64,000 nt of DNA from assembly GCA_015234045.1 (NCBI GenBank), contig JADFWU010000008.1, forward strand, positions 1 to 64,000, given 5' to 3'. Source of the stretch: Magnetococcales bacterium (GTDB lineage: Bacteria > Pseudomonadota > Magnetococcia > Magnetococcales > JADFWU01). The notes beneath the pieces are model-generated. The model was not told where the DNA came from. It searched no databases and saw nothing but the letters and a program-made list of their open reading frames with translations. Made by a program: the position numbers and the translations under genes. This document shows positions 44,048 through 53,514 of this stretch, one piece after another (position 1 is the stretch's first letter; every line of letters begins with the position of its first letter).

Positions 44048-44947
44048 CTATTTTTTTCCCATTTCTTCAGAGAGCAACAGCATAAGACTGGAGGTATCAA
44101 ACCGATTTCCACCACGCCCTACAACCTCTGAATAGAACTGATCCACCAACGCTGTAACCGGCAACTGCGCGCCATTTCTTCGTGCCTCATCAAGACAAAA
44201 TCCCAAATCCTTACGCATCCAATCCACCGCAAATCCGAAATCATACTCGCCGGCCAGCATGGTTTCACCACGATTATCCAACTGCCAGGATTGTGCAGCC
44301 CCTTTTCCAAGCGCCTTTAGAACCCGCTCGCCATCCAACCCCGCTTTTTGAGAAAAAGCCAAACCCTCTGCCAAACTCTGAATCAGACCCGCTAAAAAGA
44401 TCTGATTGACCATCTTAGTCAATTGACCTGAACCGATTTCGCCCATATGCGTTATCGACCGCGCATAACAAGACATAATGGGCTCTGCCAAATCATAGTC
44501 CCTTTGCTCTCCACCCACCATGATAGTGAGTTGGCCATTTTCCGCACCTGCCTGGCCACCAGAAACAGGCGCATCCAAATAGCCTTTGCCTTCCCTCTTC
44601 ATCAGAGAAGAGAGTTCACGAGCCACTTGTGCCGAAGTGGTGGTATGATCAACAAACAGACTTTTCGCTTTCATGCCTGCCATTATCCCTTGTTCACCAA
44701 GCACCACAGAGCGTAAATCATCATCGTTGCCAACACAGGCAAAAATCACATCCGCTTTTGAGGCGGCTTCAGCCGGTGAATTGGCAATCGCGCCACCATA
44801 CTGAACTTTCCAGGCTTTTGCCGTATCCAAGGTACGATTGTAAACGGTCACATGATGTCCTGATTGCGCCAAGTGACCCGCCATTGGCAACCCCATAACA
44901 CCCAAACCAATAAAGGCAACATATTGTGGCAGAACATGTTCCATCAT
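44048..44947 (-). CDS. NAD(P)-dependent beta-hydroxyacid dehydrogenase (GarR/MmsB-like)
   Basis: This protein of about 299 residues has a dinucleotide-binding N-terminus GLGVMGLPMAGHLA, the substrate motif DAPVSGGQAGA and the catalytic-lysine string GSGQLTKMVNQ. It belongs to the 3-hydroxyisobutyrate/tartronate semialdehyde reductase family; the substrate is unknown. AAGGG precedes the ATG at 44947. A longer start at 44986 would fall close to a MITE-like element and lacks family homology. Confidence 0.9.
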   Translation of the reverse strand: MMEHVLPQYVAFIGLGVMGLPMAGHLAQSGHHVTVYNRTLDTAKAWKVQYGGAIANSPAEAASKADVIFACVGNDDDLRSVVLGEQGIMAGMKAKSLFVDHTTTSAQVARELSSLMKREGKGYLDAPVSGGQAGAENGQLTIMVGGEQRDYDLAEPIMSCYARSITHMGEIGSGQLTKMVNQIFLAGLIQSLAEGLAFSQKAGLDGERVLKALGKGAAQSWQLDNRGETMLAGEYDFGFAVDWMRKDLGFCLDEARRNGAQLPVTALVDQFYSEVVGRGGNRFDTSSLMLLLSEEMGKK

Positions 44948-44986
44948 CTGACCCTTTTCCTGATTGCATATTTTAAATTGTACCAA

Positions 44987-45129
44987 GCGTTACTCAGTTG
45001 AATGAATTTCATACTCGTCATTCCCGCCAAAGCGGAAATCCAGTTTGGTTTTCTGCCCCTTGGATTCCCGCTTTGTGGGAATGAGGGAACACGCTTTGAT
45101 GCTTTTTTCAACCGGGAACTGCGTAACGC
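44987..45129. repeat. MITE-like element, copy C
   Basis: This 143-bp element has ends GCGTTACTCAGTT and AACTGCGTAACGC. The interior contains two further inverted parts, CATTCCCGCCAAAGCGGAA and TTCCCGCTTTGTGGGAATG, making it longer than the other copies. It sits 40 bp upstream of the dehydrogenase start, in its likely promoter region. Confidence 0.75.
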
Positions 45130-45251
45130 CCATGTAACATCTATTCTATTGAATCATTAAAAATTGTAACCCTGTTTTCTTCACTGTTCCATATACCATA
45201 CAATAGCGTGTCAGTTAACACCTCTATTCAGATAGTAGAAAAATTGCCCTT

Positions 45252-46430
45252 ATGAAACCCATTGTGAAACATCTTTTCATCCCATTGATCATCCTGGGTA
45301 TTGGTGGCGCAGGTATTGCGAAATTTGCCTTGCGAAAAGAGACGGTTGAGACAATCGAACCGATTGCACATGTAGTACCTGTCTCGGTCATCACGGTTCA
45401 GCCAGAAAATCATCCGATTCTGATTCCAGCGACTGGCGTTGTTGAAGCAGAACAAATTTGGCCCGTACAACCCGAGATTTCAGGGCGCATCCGCTTCCGT
45501 CATGCTGATTTCTCTCCAGGAAAACGGATCAAAGCTGGTGTAGAAATCCTTTCTCTTGATCCTGCCGAATACCTTATCGTCCGAGATCAGGAACAGGGTC
45601 GTGTTACCACAGCCAAAGCGCAATTAACCATTGAAAAAGGACGGCAGCGCGTTGCCGAAAAAGATTGGAAACTCTTTGAACAATCCAGCGCTCCCGGAAA
45701 AACCGCCTTGGCGTTGCGTAAGCCCCATCTTGCCTCTGTTCAGGGACAATTAACCACGGCTATAGCGGGTCTATCCCGTGCAGAACTCAATCTCAAACGT
45801 ACCCATCTGATCACACCGTTTTCCGGCGTTGTTATTTCAGAAAATGTCGCGCTGGGTCAATGGATTACACCGGGTGTGACACTGGGCAGAATCATGGCTA
45901 CGGAACGATTCAGAATTCGCGTTTCACTGCCACATGGTACGTTGGATCATATTCGTTTTTCCGATGAAAAATCAGGCCAAACCGGCTCCACTGTGACCAT
46001 TGATCGTGATGCGGGTTCCGGTGAAATTCTTAACAGGACAGCTACGGTAACCCACCGTCTACCAGAGATGGAAGCCAATGGCCGACGACCGCAAATCCTG
46101 GTCGAAATTGATAATCCTTTTGATCCGCCAAAAGACGGTAAAACCATTCATGCCAATGCCCTTGTCGAGATGACGATTCAAGGTAAAACACTTGATCATA
46201 GTTTCAAGCTGCCTCATGAAGCGGTTCGGGAAGGCCACTATATCTGGGTCGTTAATGCGGATAACCGAATTGAAAAACGCTTGATTGATATTGCATGGCG
46301 TCATCATGATTATCTTCTGGCTACAGGCAATATCACGGCTGGTGAGCGTGTCGTTGTTTCCTCACTTTCTCAAGCGGTAAACGGCGTTGACGTGCGTATT
46401 ATCGAAGGCGATGAGGTTGAAAAACCATGA
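45252..46430 (+). CDS. RND efflux periplasmic adaptor (membrane fusion protein)
   Basis: This 392-residue protein has an N-terminal membrane anchor (HLFIPLIILGIGGAGIAKF), a lipoyl half VEAEQIWPVQPEISGRI, a short hairpin, the second half RTHLITPFSGVVISENV, and a C-terminal region with LPHEAVREGHYIWVV. It joins the RND pump encoded next to an outer-membrane channel. The stop overlaps the pump's start by ATGA. No TolC gene is in this operon; it may use another TolC. Confidence 0.93.
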   Translation: MKPIVKHLFIPLIILGIGGAGIAKFALRKETVETIEPIAHVVPVSVITVQPENHPILIPATGVVEAEQIWPVQPEISGRIRFRHADFSPGKRIKAGVEILSLDPAEYLIVRDQEQGRVTTAKAQLTIEKGRQRVAEKDWKLFEQSSAPGKTALALRKPHLASVQGQLTTAIAGLSRAELNLKRTHLITPFSGVVISENVALGQWITPGVTLGRIMATERFRIRVSLPHGTLDHIRFSDEKSGQTGSTVTIDRDAGSGEILNRTATVTHRLPEMEANGRRPQILVEIDNPFDPPKDGKTIHANALVEMTIQGKTLDHSFKLPHEAVREGHYIWVVNADNRIEKRLIDIAWRHHDYLLATGNITAGERVVVSSLSQAVNGVDVRIIEGDEVEKP

Positions 46431-49400
46431 TCGCGCCTGCCAGAGTCGTTAAAAAATCCGGCGTTATTGCCTGGATGGCACAAAACAGCGTTTCAGCCAA
46501 TCTTCTCATGTTGGTGTTAATGATTGGTGGATTGGTGGGCGCATTTTCGGTCAAGCAGGAAGTTTTTCCTGAATTTGATCTCGACTTGATCAGCGTTTCT
46601 GTACCCTACCCTGGCGCAACTCCTGAAGATGTTGAACAAGGGATTATTCTCTCCATTGAAGAGGCTGTCCGTAGCCTGGATGGCGTGAAACGGGTCTCCT
46701 CCGTTGCTGCTGAAGGCGCTGGAAACGTCAATCTGGAACTCTATTTTGATGCTGATCCGATTACGGTTCTATCTGATGTGAAAAATGCTGTGGACCGTAT
46801 CACCACCTTTCCCGAAGAAGCTGAAGAACCAACTGTTGCTATCCTGGCACCAAAGAGAGAAGTGATTTTCCTGGTAATTGCCGCTGAAGAAAGTCTGAAA
46901 ACACTTCATAATCTCGCTGAAAAAGCGCGGGAATCCTTACTGGCTTTTGATGAGATCAGTCAAGTGGAAGTACAGGGTCTTCCCGATCTTGAAATCCGCG
47001 TGGAAATTCCTCAAAGCCGTTTGGAAGCACTCAATATGACGCTTGCCGAGGTTGCAACACGCATTCGGGCTGCGTCAAAGGATCTGCCCGCAGGCGGTAT
47101 CAAAACAGGATCTGGAGAACTCTTGGTCCGTGTTGATGATAGAAGACGATCCGGGCCTGAACTGGCCAATATTGTGATCAAAAATGCATCCAATGGCCAT
47201 ACTGTTCTGCTTGGAGAAATCGCCACCATCTATGATGACTACGCCCAAACCGATCAGACCACACATTACTATGGTAAACCAGCAGTCTATTTGACTATCT
47301 ACAGAATCGGCGATGAAACACCTCAGGAAGTTGCCAATGCGGTGAAGAATTACGCTCAGACACTGCAACAACAGCTTCCCGATCACTTCATGGTCGGCAC
47401 ATGGGATGATGATTCGGAAAAGCTTCAGGCACGTATTGAGCTATTGGTACGTAATGCCGCGTTGGGCCTTGTGATGGTATTGATCATTCTGGCGCTTTTT
47501 CTGGATTATCGGTTGGCACTCTGGGTTGCTCTGGGTATTCCCGTGTCATTTTTAGGCGCATTTATGATTATGCCCGGCGCGGATCTTTCCATCAATATGG
47601 TAACGCTGTTTGCCTTCATCATCACGTTGGGTATGGTCGTGGATGACGCCATCGTCGTTGGTGAAAATATCCATGCACATATGCGGACCGGTCAATCCCG
47701 TCTGGATGCCGCAATTGCCGGTGCTCAAGAGATGGCTACACCGGTTACTTTTTCAATTCTGACCACTTGCGCCGCCTTTTTACCGCTATTCTTTATCCCT
47801 GGATTCATGGGCAAGATTTTTGGGCTCATTCCAGCCGTTGTTCTAGCCGTGTTAATCTTCTCTCTGTTGGAATCTTTTTGGGTACTGCCTGCCCATTTAG
47901 GACATGGAGATAAACTGGATAACAGTAATAGAAATTGGGCAGACAGGATTCAAGATAAAGTGAACTATGGGCTGAATCACTTTATCAACAATATGTATGC
48001 ACCGTTCTTGAAGCGTTCGCTGAATTATCGATATATCACTATGGCCATTGCGACACTGTTATTTGTTGGAACGGTCGTTGTGGTGGTCAAAGGCGCAGTA
48101 CCATTCAACTTCTTTCCCAAAGTGGAAGCAGACCGTGTTCGGGTCACCCTTCGTTTGCCATTTGGCGCACCGGTTGAACAGACCCAGCATGCTCTCAAAC
48201 AAGCGGACGCAACAGCCAAAGCCATTATCAAACAGCTTAATGCAGAAGATCAGGTTCGAGGCTGGGTCACCTTGTCTGGACACAGTTTTTCAGGCGGTGG
48301 CCATGGTCCGACAAGCGCTTCCAATTCTGGAAGCCATCTTGGCTCCATTCAGGTCAGTTTAATCCCTCAGGACCAGGGCGGCACACTTCGTGCGGCCAAA
48401 CTCTCCAAAGCCTGGGCTAAGGCAATGCCACAACTGCCCGGTGTCGAGGCGATACAATTTCAACATAGTGCCGGCCCCGGTGCTGGTGCTGATATCAATG
48501 TTCAGGTTTCACATAGAAACCGTGCAACCCTGATCACCGCTTCAAATTGGCTTACTCAAGAGATGCGCGGCATTGATAACCTGATCAACGTTGATAATGA
48601 TTTTTCCGGCGGCAAACCGCAAATCAGCTTTCAACTACGCGAAAGCGCTCATCAATTGGGTATTACATCCGATGAAGTAGCCCGCCAACTTCGCGCCAGC
48701 TACTACGGGGCAGAAGCGCTACGGGATCAGCGTGGACGACTCACCTATAAGGTTATGGTACGTTTACCAGAATCTGAACGCATCTCAGAAGATAATTTAA
48801 GACAACTTTTGATCCAGACACCAACTGGTGGCGCTGTTCCACTCTATCAACTGGTTACCCTTTCCCGTGGGCGCGCACCTACCGTGATTCGTCGTGAAGA
48901 GGGTTTGCGGGTGATCAATGTTTCTGGTGAGTTGTTACCAGGCATAAAAACGCCGCGCCCAATTCTTACGATCCTTGAGAAAAAACTTTTCCCTCAACTG
49001 AAAGAACGTTTCCCTGAAATTGAGTTAACGCTAACCGGCCAACAACGCGAACAGGGTGAAACCTTTTCCAGTTTGAAAACCAACTACCCTTTGGCTCTGT
49101 TTGTCATCTTTGCTCTGATTGCTATTCCGTTTAAGAGCTATGTTCAGCCGATCATTATCATGTCTGTGATTCCACTTGGATTTGTGGGTGCAGTCGTGGG
49201 TCATTGGATCATGGGATTTGGTTTGAGTATGGTCAGCCTCTTGGGCATCGTTGCCCTATCTGGCGTGGTGGTCAATGACTCGCTTGTACTCATTCATGCC
49301 ACTAATCAAGCACGTCACTCTGGTAAAGGTGCCCTTGAGGCGATCATTTTTGGTGGTGTACGGCGGTTTCGACCTATTTTGCTCACCTCATTGACCACCT

Positions 49401-49567
49401 TTTTCGGTCTGGTGCCGATGATTTTGGAAACATCCATTCAGGCACGTTTCCTTATTCCCATGGCGTTAAGCCTTGGTTTTGGTGTACTTTTTGCCACATT
49501 TATCGTTTTAATTGTGGTTCCAGCTTTATATCTGATTCTGGAAAAGGATATATTAAGGCGGGTTTGA
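46427..49567 (+). CDS. RND-family efflux pump (AcrB/HAE1-like)
   Basis: This 1046-residue protein is the usual length for the family. It has twelve membrane helices in two groups of six around large periplasmic loops. TM4 carries the proton-relay Asp pair in LGMVVDDAIVVGENIHAH. The N-terminus reads PGATPEDVEQGIILSIEEAV, a standard porter-domain string. Substrates may be drugs, dyes or lipids; nothing in the sequence fixes this. Confidence 0.95.
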   Translation: MIAPARVVKKSGVIAWMAQNSVSANLLMLVLMIGGLVGAFSVKQEVFPEFDLDLISVSVPYPGATPEDVEQGIILSIEEAVRSLDGVKRVSSVAAEGAGNVNLELYFDADPITVLSDVKNAVDRITTFPEEAEEPTVAILAPKREVIFLVIAAEESLKTLHNLAEKARESLLAFDEISQVEVQGLPDLEIRVEIPQSRLEALNMTLAEVATRIRAASKDLPAGGIKTGSGELLVRVDDRRRSGPELANIVIKNASNGHTVLLGEIATIYDDYAQTDQTTHYYGKPAVYLTIYRIGDETPQEVANAVKNYAQTLQQQLPDHFMVGTWDDDSEKLQARIELLVRNAALGLVMVLIILALFLDYRLALWVALGIPVSFLGAFMIMPGADLSINMVTLFAFIITLGMVVDDAIVVGENIHAHMRTGQSRLDAAIAGAQEMATPVTFSILTTCAAFLPLFFIPGFMGKIFGLIPAVVLAVLIFSLLESFWVLPAHLGHGDKLDNSNRNWADRIQDKVNYGLNHFINNMYAPFLKRSLNYRYITMAIATLLFVGTVVVVVKGAVPFNFFPKVEADRVRVTLRLPFGAPVEQTQHALKQADATAKAIIKQLNAEDQVRGWVTLSGHSFSGGGHGPTSASNSGSHLGSIQVSLIPQDQGGTLRAAKLSKAWAKAMPQLPGVEAIQFQHSAGPGAGADINVQVSHRNRATLITASNWLTQEMRGIDNLINVDNDFSGGKPQISFQLRESAHQLGITSDEVARQLRASYYGAEALRDQRGRLTYKVMVRLPESERISEDNLRQLLIQTPTGGAVPLYQLVTLSRGRAPTVIRREEGLRVINVSGELLPGIKTPRPILTILEKKLFPQLKERFPEIELTLTGQQREQGETFSSLKTNYPLALFVIFALIAIPFKSYVQPIIIMSVIPLGFVGAVVGHWIMGFGLSMVSLLGIVALSGVVVNDSLVLIHATNQARHSGKGALEAIIFGGVRRFRPILLTSLTTFFGLVPMILETSIQARFLIPMALSLGFGVLFATFIVLIVVPALYLILEKDILRRV

Positions 49568-49596
49568 ACTTTTACTGAACAGGATACCATTCTGTC

Positions 49597-49815
49597 ATGA
49601 GTAGTACTTTTTCTCCGTTTCGTCCTCAAAATCTTACTGTTTTACTTGGTGGTCTGGCTTGGCTGGTCTTTTTCAAGATTCTTGATTTGGAAACATGGCA
49701 ATCATGGACGCTGTTTATCCTGGTGGTCGCAATCGCCCTTATCGGTCTGATGATTCAATTTAAATATCGTCTGAAAAAAGCACGAGAAGAGATGTCGCAC
49801 GAACAGAATAAATAG
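49597..49815 (+). CDS. Small two-helix membrane protein
   Basis: This 72-residue protein has two hydrophobic segments (LTVLLGGLAWLVFF and TLFILVVAIALIGLMI) and a charged C-terminus. It follows the RND pump by 29 bp and ends at a terminator, so it is likely the third gene of that operon. No family is recognised; an accessory role in the pump is possible, as with other small RND-associated proteins. Confidence 0.65.
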   Translation: MSSTFSPFRPQNLTVLLGGLAWLVFFKILDLETWQSWTLFILVVAIALIGLMIQFKYRLKKAREEMSHEQNK

Positions 49816-49855
49816 TCGAATCATACCCATTCTAAATATGATTCGACTATTTTTA
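49814..49855. terminator. Terminator between the RND operon and metZ
   Basis: The perfect 12-bp stem AGTCGAATCATA / TATGATTCGACT is followed by ATTTTTAT. It ends the RND operon and may help the convergent metZ gene. Confidence 0.85.
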
Positions 49856-49874
49856 TCTGCTCAGTTTCGGAGAA

Positions 49875-51083
49875 TTAACCAAGCTGTTTCAATGCTTGAT
49901 CCAGATCGGCAAGAATATCTTCGGCATCTTCAATACCAATAGAGAAGCGCACCAATCCATCATAAACACCCGCAGCCTCTCGTTGTTCACTACTCAGACG
50001 TGAATGAGTGGTTGTGGCTGGATGTGTAACCAATGTGCGTACATCGCCAAGATTAGCAGTAATAGTGGCCATTTCCAGCGCATCAATAAAGACGTGCGCC
50101 TCTTGTATCGTATCGAAAATCACACAAACCAACGCGCCAAAGCCTGTCATCTGCTTCTTGGCCAGCTCATGTTGTGGATGATGGCTCAACCCTGGAAAAT
50201 GGACTTTTCCACGTGTACGTGGATGTTCATCAAGAAAGTGAGCCACCTTCATGGCATTGCTACAGTGGCGTTCCATCCGCAACGGCAATGTTTCCAAACT
50301 CTTGTAGAGCACCCAGGCATTGAAGGACGACAAAGTAGGCCCAGTATTGCGGATAAACGGAAAGATATCATCCATCAACAACGATTCCGCACCAATAATC
50401 GCCCCACCAAGCACTCTTCCCTGACCATCAATAAACTTGGTAGCAGACTGAACGACGATATCTGCACCCAACGCCAACGGCTGTTGCAAACAAGGCGTAC
50501 AGAATACGTTATCCACGACCAGAGTAAGCCCATTTTCCTTACTCAATGCGGATAAAGCCGTCAGATCCACCATTTCTAAAGTAGGATTAGCCGGTGTTTC
50601 GACAAACAGCATTTTAGTATTGGGCCGGATAGCGGCTTTCCAGGCATTCAGATCGGACAACGCCACCGGTGTCACTTCAATACCGAGTTTTTCCAAAACG
50701 CCATGCGCAACGTTAAGTGTCGAACCAAAAACCGAACGACTGATAACCAAATGATCACCCGCAGACAACAGCGCCAGAAAGACCGTACTGATTGCAGACA
50801 TTCCCGAAGCAGTCGCCAAAGCCCGTTCACCCCCCTCCATAGCGGCCATACGCTCTTCAAAAGCGGTAACACTGGGATTGGTAAACCGGCTATAGATGTT
50901 GCCATCAACCTCACCTGCAAACACGGCTTGACCATAGGCGGCATCTTCAAAAACATAGCTGGAATTCAAAAAGATAGGCGCACTATTTTCACGCTCATCA
51001 GAAAATTTACGCCCAGCATTGACCGCAATAGTGGCCATTTTGGTTCCGGTATTCGATTTTTTGTTACCCTTATCACTACTCAT
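49875..51083 (-). CDS. metZ: O-succinylhomoserine sulfhydrylase
   Basis: This 402-residue enzyme of the Cys/Met-metabolism PLP family carries the cofactor lysine at about Lys216 in SATKFIDGQGR. That string and NSSYVFEDAAYGQAVFAG fit MetZ better than MetB or MetC. It makes homocysteine from O-succinylhomoserine and sulfide. GAGGGCGCT precedes the ATG. It is a single gene just upstream of tRNA-Leu on the other strand. Confidence 0.9.
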   Translation of the reverse strand: MSSDKGNKKSNTGTKMATIAVNAGRKFSDERENSAPIFLNSSYVFEDAAYGQAVFAGEVDGNIYSRFTNPSVTAFEERMAAMEGGERALATASGMSAISTVFLALLSAGDHLVISRSVFGSTLNVAHGVLEKLGIEVTPVALSDLNAWKAAIRPNTKMLFVETPANPTLEMVDLTALSALSKENGLTLVVDNVFCTPCLQQPLALGADIVVQSATKFIDGQGRVLGGAIIGAESLLMDDIFPFIRNTGPTLSSFNAWVLYKSLETLPLRMERHCSNAMKVAHFLDEHPRTRGKVHFPGLSHHPQHELAKKQMTGFGALVCVIFDTIQEAHVFIDALEMATITANLGDVRTLVTHPATTTHSRLSSEQREAAGVYDGLVRFSIGIEDAEDILADLDQALKQLG

Positions 51084-51229
51084 AGCGCCCTCAATATAAA
51101 ATCAATTCAGTGCTTAATTATGTCTTTCTTGTTGCTAGAAAACAATGCGTTGGAAAAAAAATATTTGCCTTAAACCATCATTTTCATTACCGTGTGCAAA
51201 AGAAAAAAAACAGTCCACGCTTCATCTGT

Positions 51230-51315
51230 GCCCGCGTGGCGAAACTGGTATACGCTGCGGACTTAAAATCCGCTGGTCCTAGACCGTCCCGGTTCAAATC
51301 CGGGCGCGGGCACCA
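51230..51315 (+). tRNA. tRNA-Leu(UAA)
   Basis: An 86-nt class II tRNA. The acceptor stem GCCCGCG pairs perfectly with CGCGGGC. The anticodon loop CTTAAAA gives anticodon TAA, reading UUA. A long variable arm, the T-arm GGTTCAAATCC and an encoded CCA are present. Confidence 0.97.
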
Positions 51316-51423
51316 TAATAAAATCAAACACTTAAGCACAATATTCTATTTTTATATTCAAGATAATCTGTTCCAGTGTGCCAAAATCGTGTCAACAAAT
51401 CAGCACGCCATCAATTCTGCTTT

Positions 51424-51542
51424 TCATCTCAATCCCTCTATCGCATCCTGAATAGCCGTCATTGCTCGGTTCAATGTAACCGGCACATCAACATCACCCT
51501 TGGCAAAAAGAGGAAAATTGTCCTGGACTTGGGGTCCACCTC
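51424..51542 (-). pseudogene. Possible 3' fragment of a lost gene
   Basis: An open frame of about 37 codons ends in a protein-like C-terminus, VPVTLNRAMTAIQDAIEGLR, but has no start or ribosome binding site and is cut off by a stop codon upstream. This looks like the tail of a degraded gene. I cannot name the parent. It lies about 110 bp downstream of tRNA-Leu. Confidence 0.3.
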
Positions 51543-51714
51543 AGAATTAGATGGTATTGAGATATGCCCATGTGGCGGATGACTATGTGGCAGGGTGGTT
51601 TGCAGGGAATGTTTGAACTGTTTAGCAATTGGAGGGAGGCCGAGGGGCATTACCCCTCGGATCTGCTCAGCCATTAAACAAGCAATTGTGTTTAGCCAGT
51701 CTCTGTCGCTTCTC

Positions 51715-51777
51715 TTACTTCACCGGAATCAATCCTCCCGCGAGCAGGACTCCGTCTACTAAGCTTTTTACTACCAT
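51715..51777 (-). CDS. Possible micro-ORF, 20 residues
   Basis: An ATG with GAGGAG eight nt upstream opens a 20-codon frame, MVVKSLVDGVLLAGGLIPVK, in an otherwise empty region. The ribosome binding site is the main support. It could be a real hydrophobic micropeptide or the start of a broken gene. Confidence 0.25.
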   Translation of the reverse strand: MVVKSLVDGVLLAGGLIPVK

Positions 51778-52365
51778 AGCCGTATCTCCTCGAAGTACGT
51801 TATTAATAACATAGGAAGGGAGAATCAATTCCGGCTGAATGAAGACCACACAGAGATAACCAATCACAGCCTGAAGAATGCGTGCCCTTTATTCTGTATC
51901 ACACTGCCAATTATATTTCAATCCAATAGATCCTCCACCATTTACAGAAGGCGCAAGTGGGGTGCTTCGGCCTGCTCTTTTCAGTTAGGCATTTCCTCCA
52001 ATTCAGGTTACTCACACAAAACAGCGAGGATCCCTATTTATTCCACAATACATTTATTTATGAAAAATTGACTGCAAAAACAGTGGCTAACACCCAATCA
52101 ATATTTCTTTATTGACATGCGATTCGGTCAGCGTGTATGGTATACGAAGTTTTTATTGGCTATAGAATACTTGAATATGGAAAACAAAGATACTACGCAG
52201 TACCATTGAACCCACGCAGTTTTTGTTGATCTTCGTTGTTTTCAGTACCTTCGCGGTTTTCTGACACATCAATTGATCTTTCAGACCTGTTGTAGAGTAT
52301 GGCTCGCAGTTCGTTTTCTCTCAATGTTACGCCAAATCCCATAATCTATGAAGGAATGTATAATC
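51778..52365. other. Gene-poor region before the cold-shock gene
   Basis: No gene is visible over nearly 590 bp. The part adjacent to the cold-shock gene (about 52260-52365) should hold its promoter and long leader; the leader ends with AAGGA ten nt before the start. I see no duplicate of the tRNA-Leu 3' end that would mark an integration site. Confidence 0.4.
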
Positions 52366-52578
52366 ATGTCAGAACGCGAAACTGGTACAGTCAAATGGTT
52401 TAACGATGACAAAGGCTTCGGCTTTATCGAGCGCAATGATGGTAAAGGTGATGCTTTTGTTCACCATTCAGCCATTAATGCAAGTGGATTTAAGACGTTG
52501 GCCGAAGGTCAGACCGTTGAATTCTCCGTTGTTCAGGGTCAAAAAGGCGCTGCTTGCGAAAATGTGGTCGCTATCTAA
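52366..52578 (+). CDS. Cold-shock protein (CspA family)
   Basis: This 70-residue protein is a single OB-fold cold-shock domain with RNP1 KGFGFIE and RNP2 DAFVHHSAI. The family's standard start [14 protein letters not shown] places the ATG at 52366, with AAGGA ten nt upstream; an ATG at 52348 would precede that site. It acts as an RNA chaperone. A strong terminator follows. Confidence 0.95.
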   Translation: MSERETGTVKWFNDDKGFGFIERNDGKGDAFVHHSAINASGFKTLAEGQTVEFSVVQGQKGAACENVVAI

Positions 52579-52603
52579 GCGATTCCATTTAGCTGTTTGA
52601 AAT

Positions 52604-52636
52604 AAAAAAAGCCGTCCTTTAGGACGGCTTTTTTTT
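52604..52636 (+). terminator. Terminator after the cold-shock gene
   Basis: The stem AAAGCCGTCCT / AGGACGGCTTT with loop TT is followed by a long T tract, and preceded by an A tract that could serve the convergent cheW transcript. Confidence 0.9.
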
Positions 52637-52727
52637 GTCAGTCAACATCCGTAAAACATCTTCTTAGAACACGAGAAAGGGCACGCCCTGGAGCATGCCT
52701 TTTCTTATCCAAATCTCTTGGCTATTC

Positions 52728-53237
52728 TCAGGCAGCCTGGTCTGCGGCACGTTCCGCACTTTTCAGCACACCCATCTCTTCCATTGAAAATACTTTTTGG
52801 GTATCCAACAGAATGACAAAGTTATTGCCCTGCTTACCCATTCCTAAAATATAATCAGTATCAATACCAGTACCAATTTTCGGCGCGGGTTCGATGGCAT
52901 CTTTCCTCAGTTCCATCACTTCATTTACCGAATCAGCCATGGCACCGAGAAGCACAGAATCATCCTCATTTATTTTAACTTCAATAATAATAATGCAAGT
53001 ATTGACTGTACGTTCAGCCTGTTCCATGCCAAATTTGATCCGCATATCCACAACCGGTACGACATGACCGCGCAAATTGATCACACCAACCATGAATTCC
53101 GGTGTACTGGGAATCTCAGTAAGACTGGTGAACTCCAACACCTCACGAATCTGGTTGATGGAAACAGCAAACGTTTCCTCAGCCAATGTAAAGGTAAGAA
53201 ACTGGGTCGTACTCATGCTCTGATCACTCATGGCCAT
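52728..53237 (-). CDS. cheW: Chemotaxis coupling protein CheW
   Basis: This 169-residue protein is a single CheW domain (FTLAEETFAVSINQIREVLE; MVGVINLRGHVVPVVDMR). It links chemoreceptors to CheA. It is an orphan here, with no cheA, receptor or flagellar genes in view. GGGGGAT precedes the ATG, and an alternative ATG lies two codons later. The C-terminus has a short Ala-rich tail. Confidence 0.94.
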   Translation of the reverse strand: MAMSDQSMSTTQFLTFTLAEETFAVSINQIREVLEFTSLTEIPSTPEFMVGVINLRGHVVPVVDMRIKFGMEQAERTVNTCIIIIEVKINEDDSVLLGAMADSVNEVMELRKDAIEPAPKIGTGIDTDYILGMGKQGNNFVILLDTQKVFSMEEMGVLKSAERAADQAA

Positions 53238-53514
53238 ATCCCCCTGAGATAGTGGTCGTTAACCTTGCATTGATTATTAGTACTTTGTGAAATATTCCAA
53301 AAAAACGTAATGAAAACCATTACTATAGCAAAACAATCGAACCATATTCACATACCACCTAGGACAGCTATTTCTAATTATTAGTTCAATCGAATAAATT
53401 TATTACATTCTATCATAAAACCAAACCACATGTACATTTTTTTGTATAATTTTTATATAGTTAGGAGTTGATTGACGGGTATGAAATAGTTTGTCCAATA
53501 TTAGATTGGAAAGA

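Noticed and set aside
44948-44986. Longer start of the beta-hydroxyacid dehydrogenase
   Set aside because: It abuts a MITE-like element, while the ATG at 44947 has a ribosome binding site and begins just before the Rossmann motif.
51230-51315. tRNA-Leu as the attachment site of the phage-like block
   Set aside because: The block starts 8 kb away with normal host genes between, and I see no repeated tRNA 3' end.
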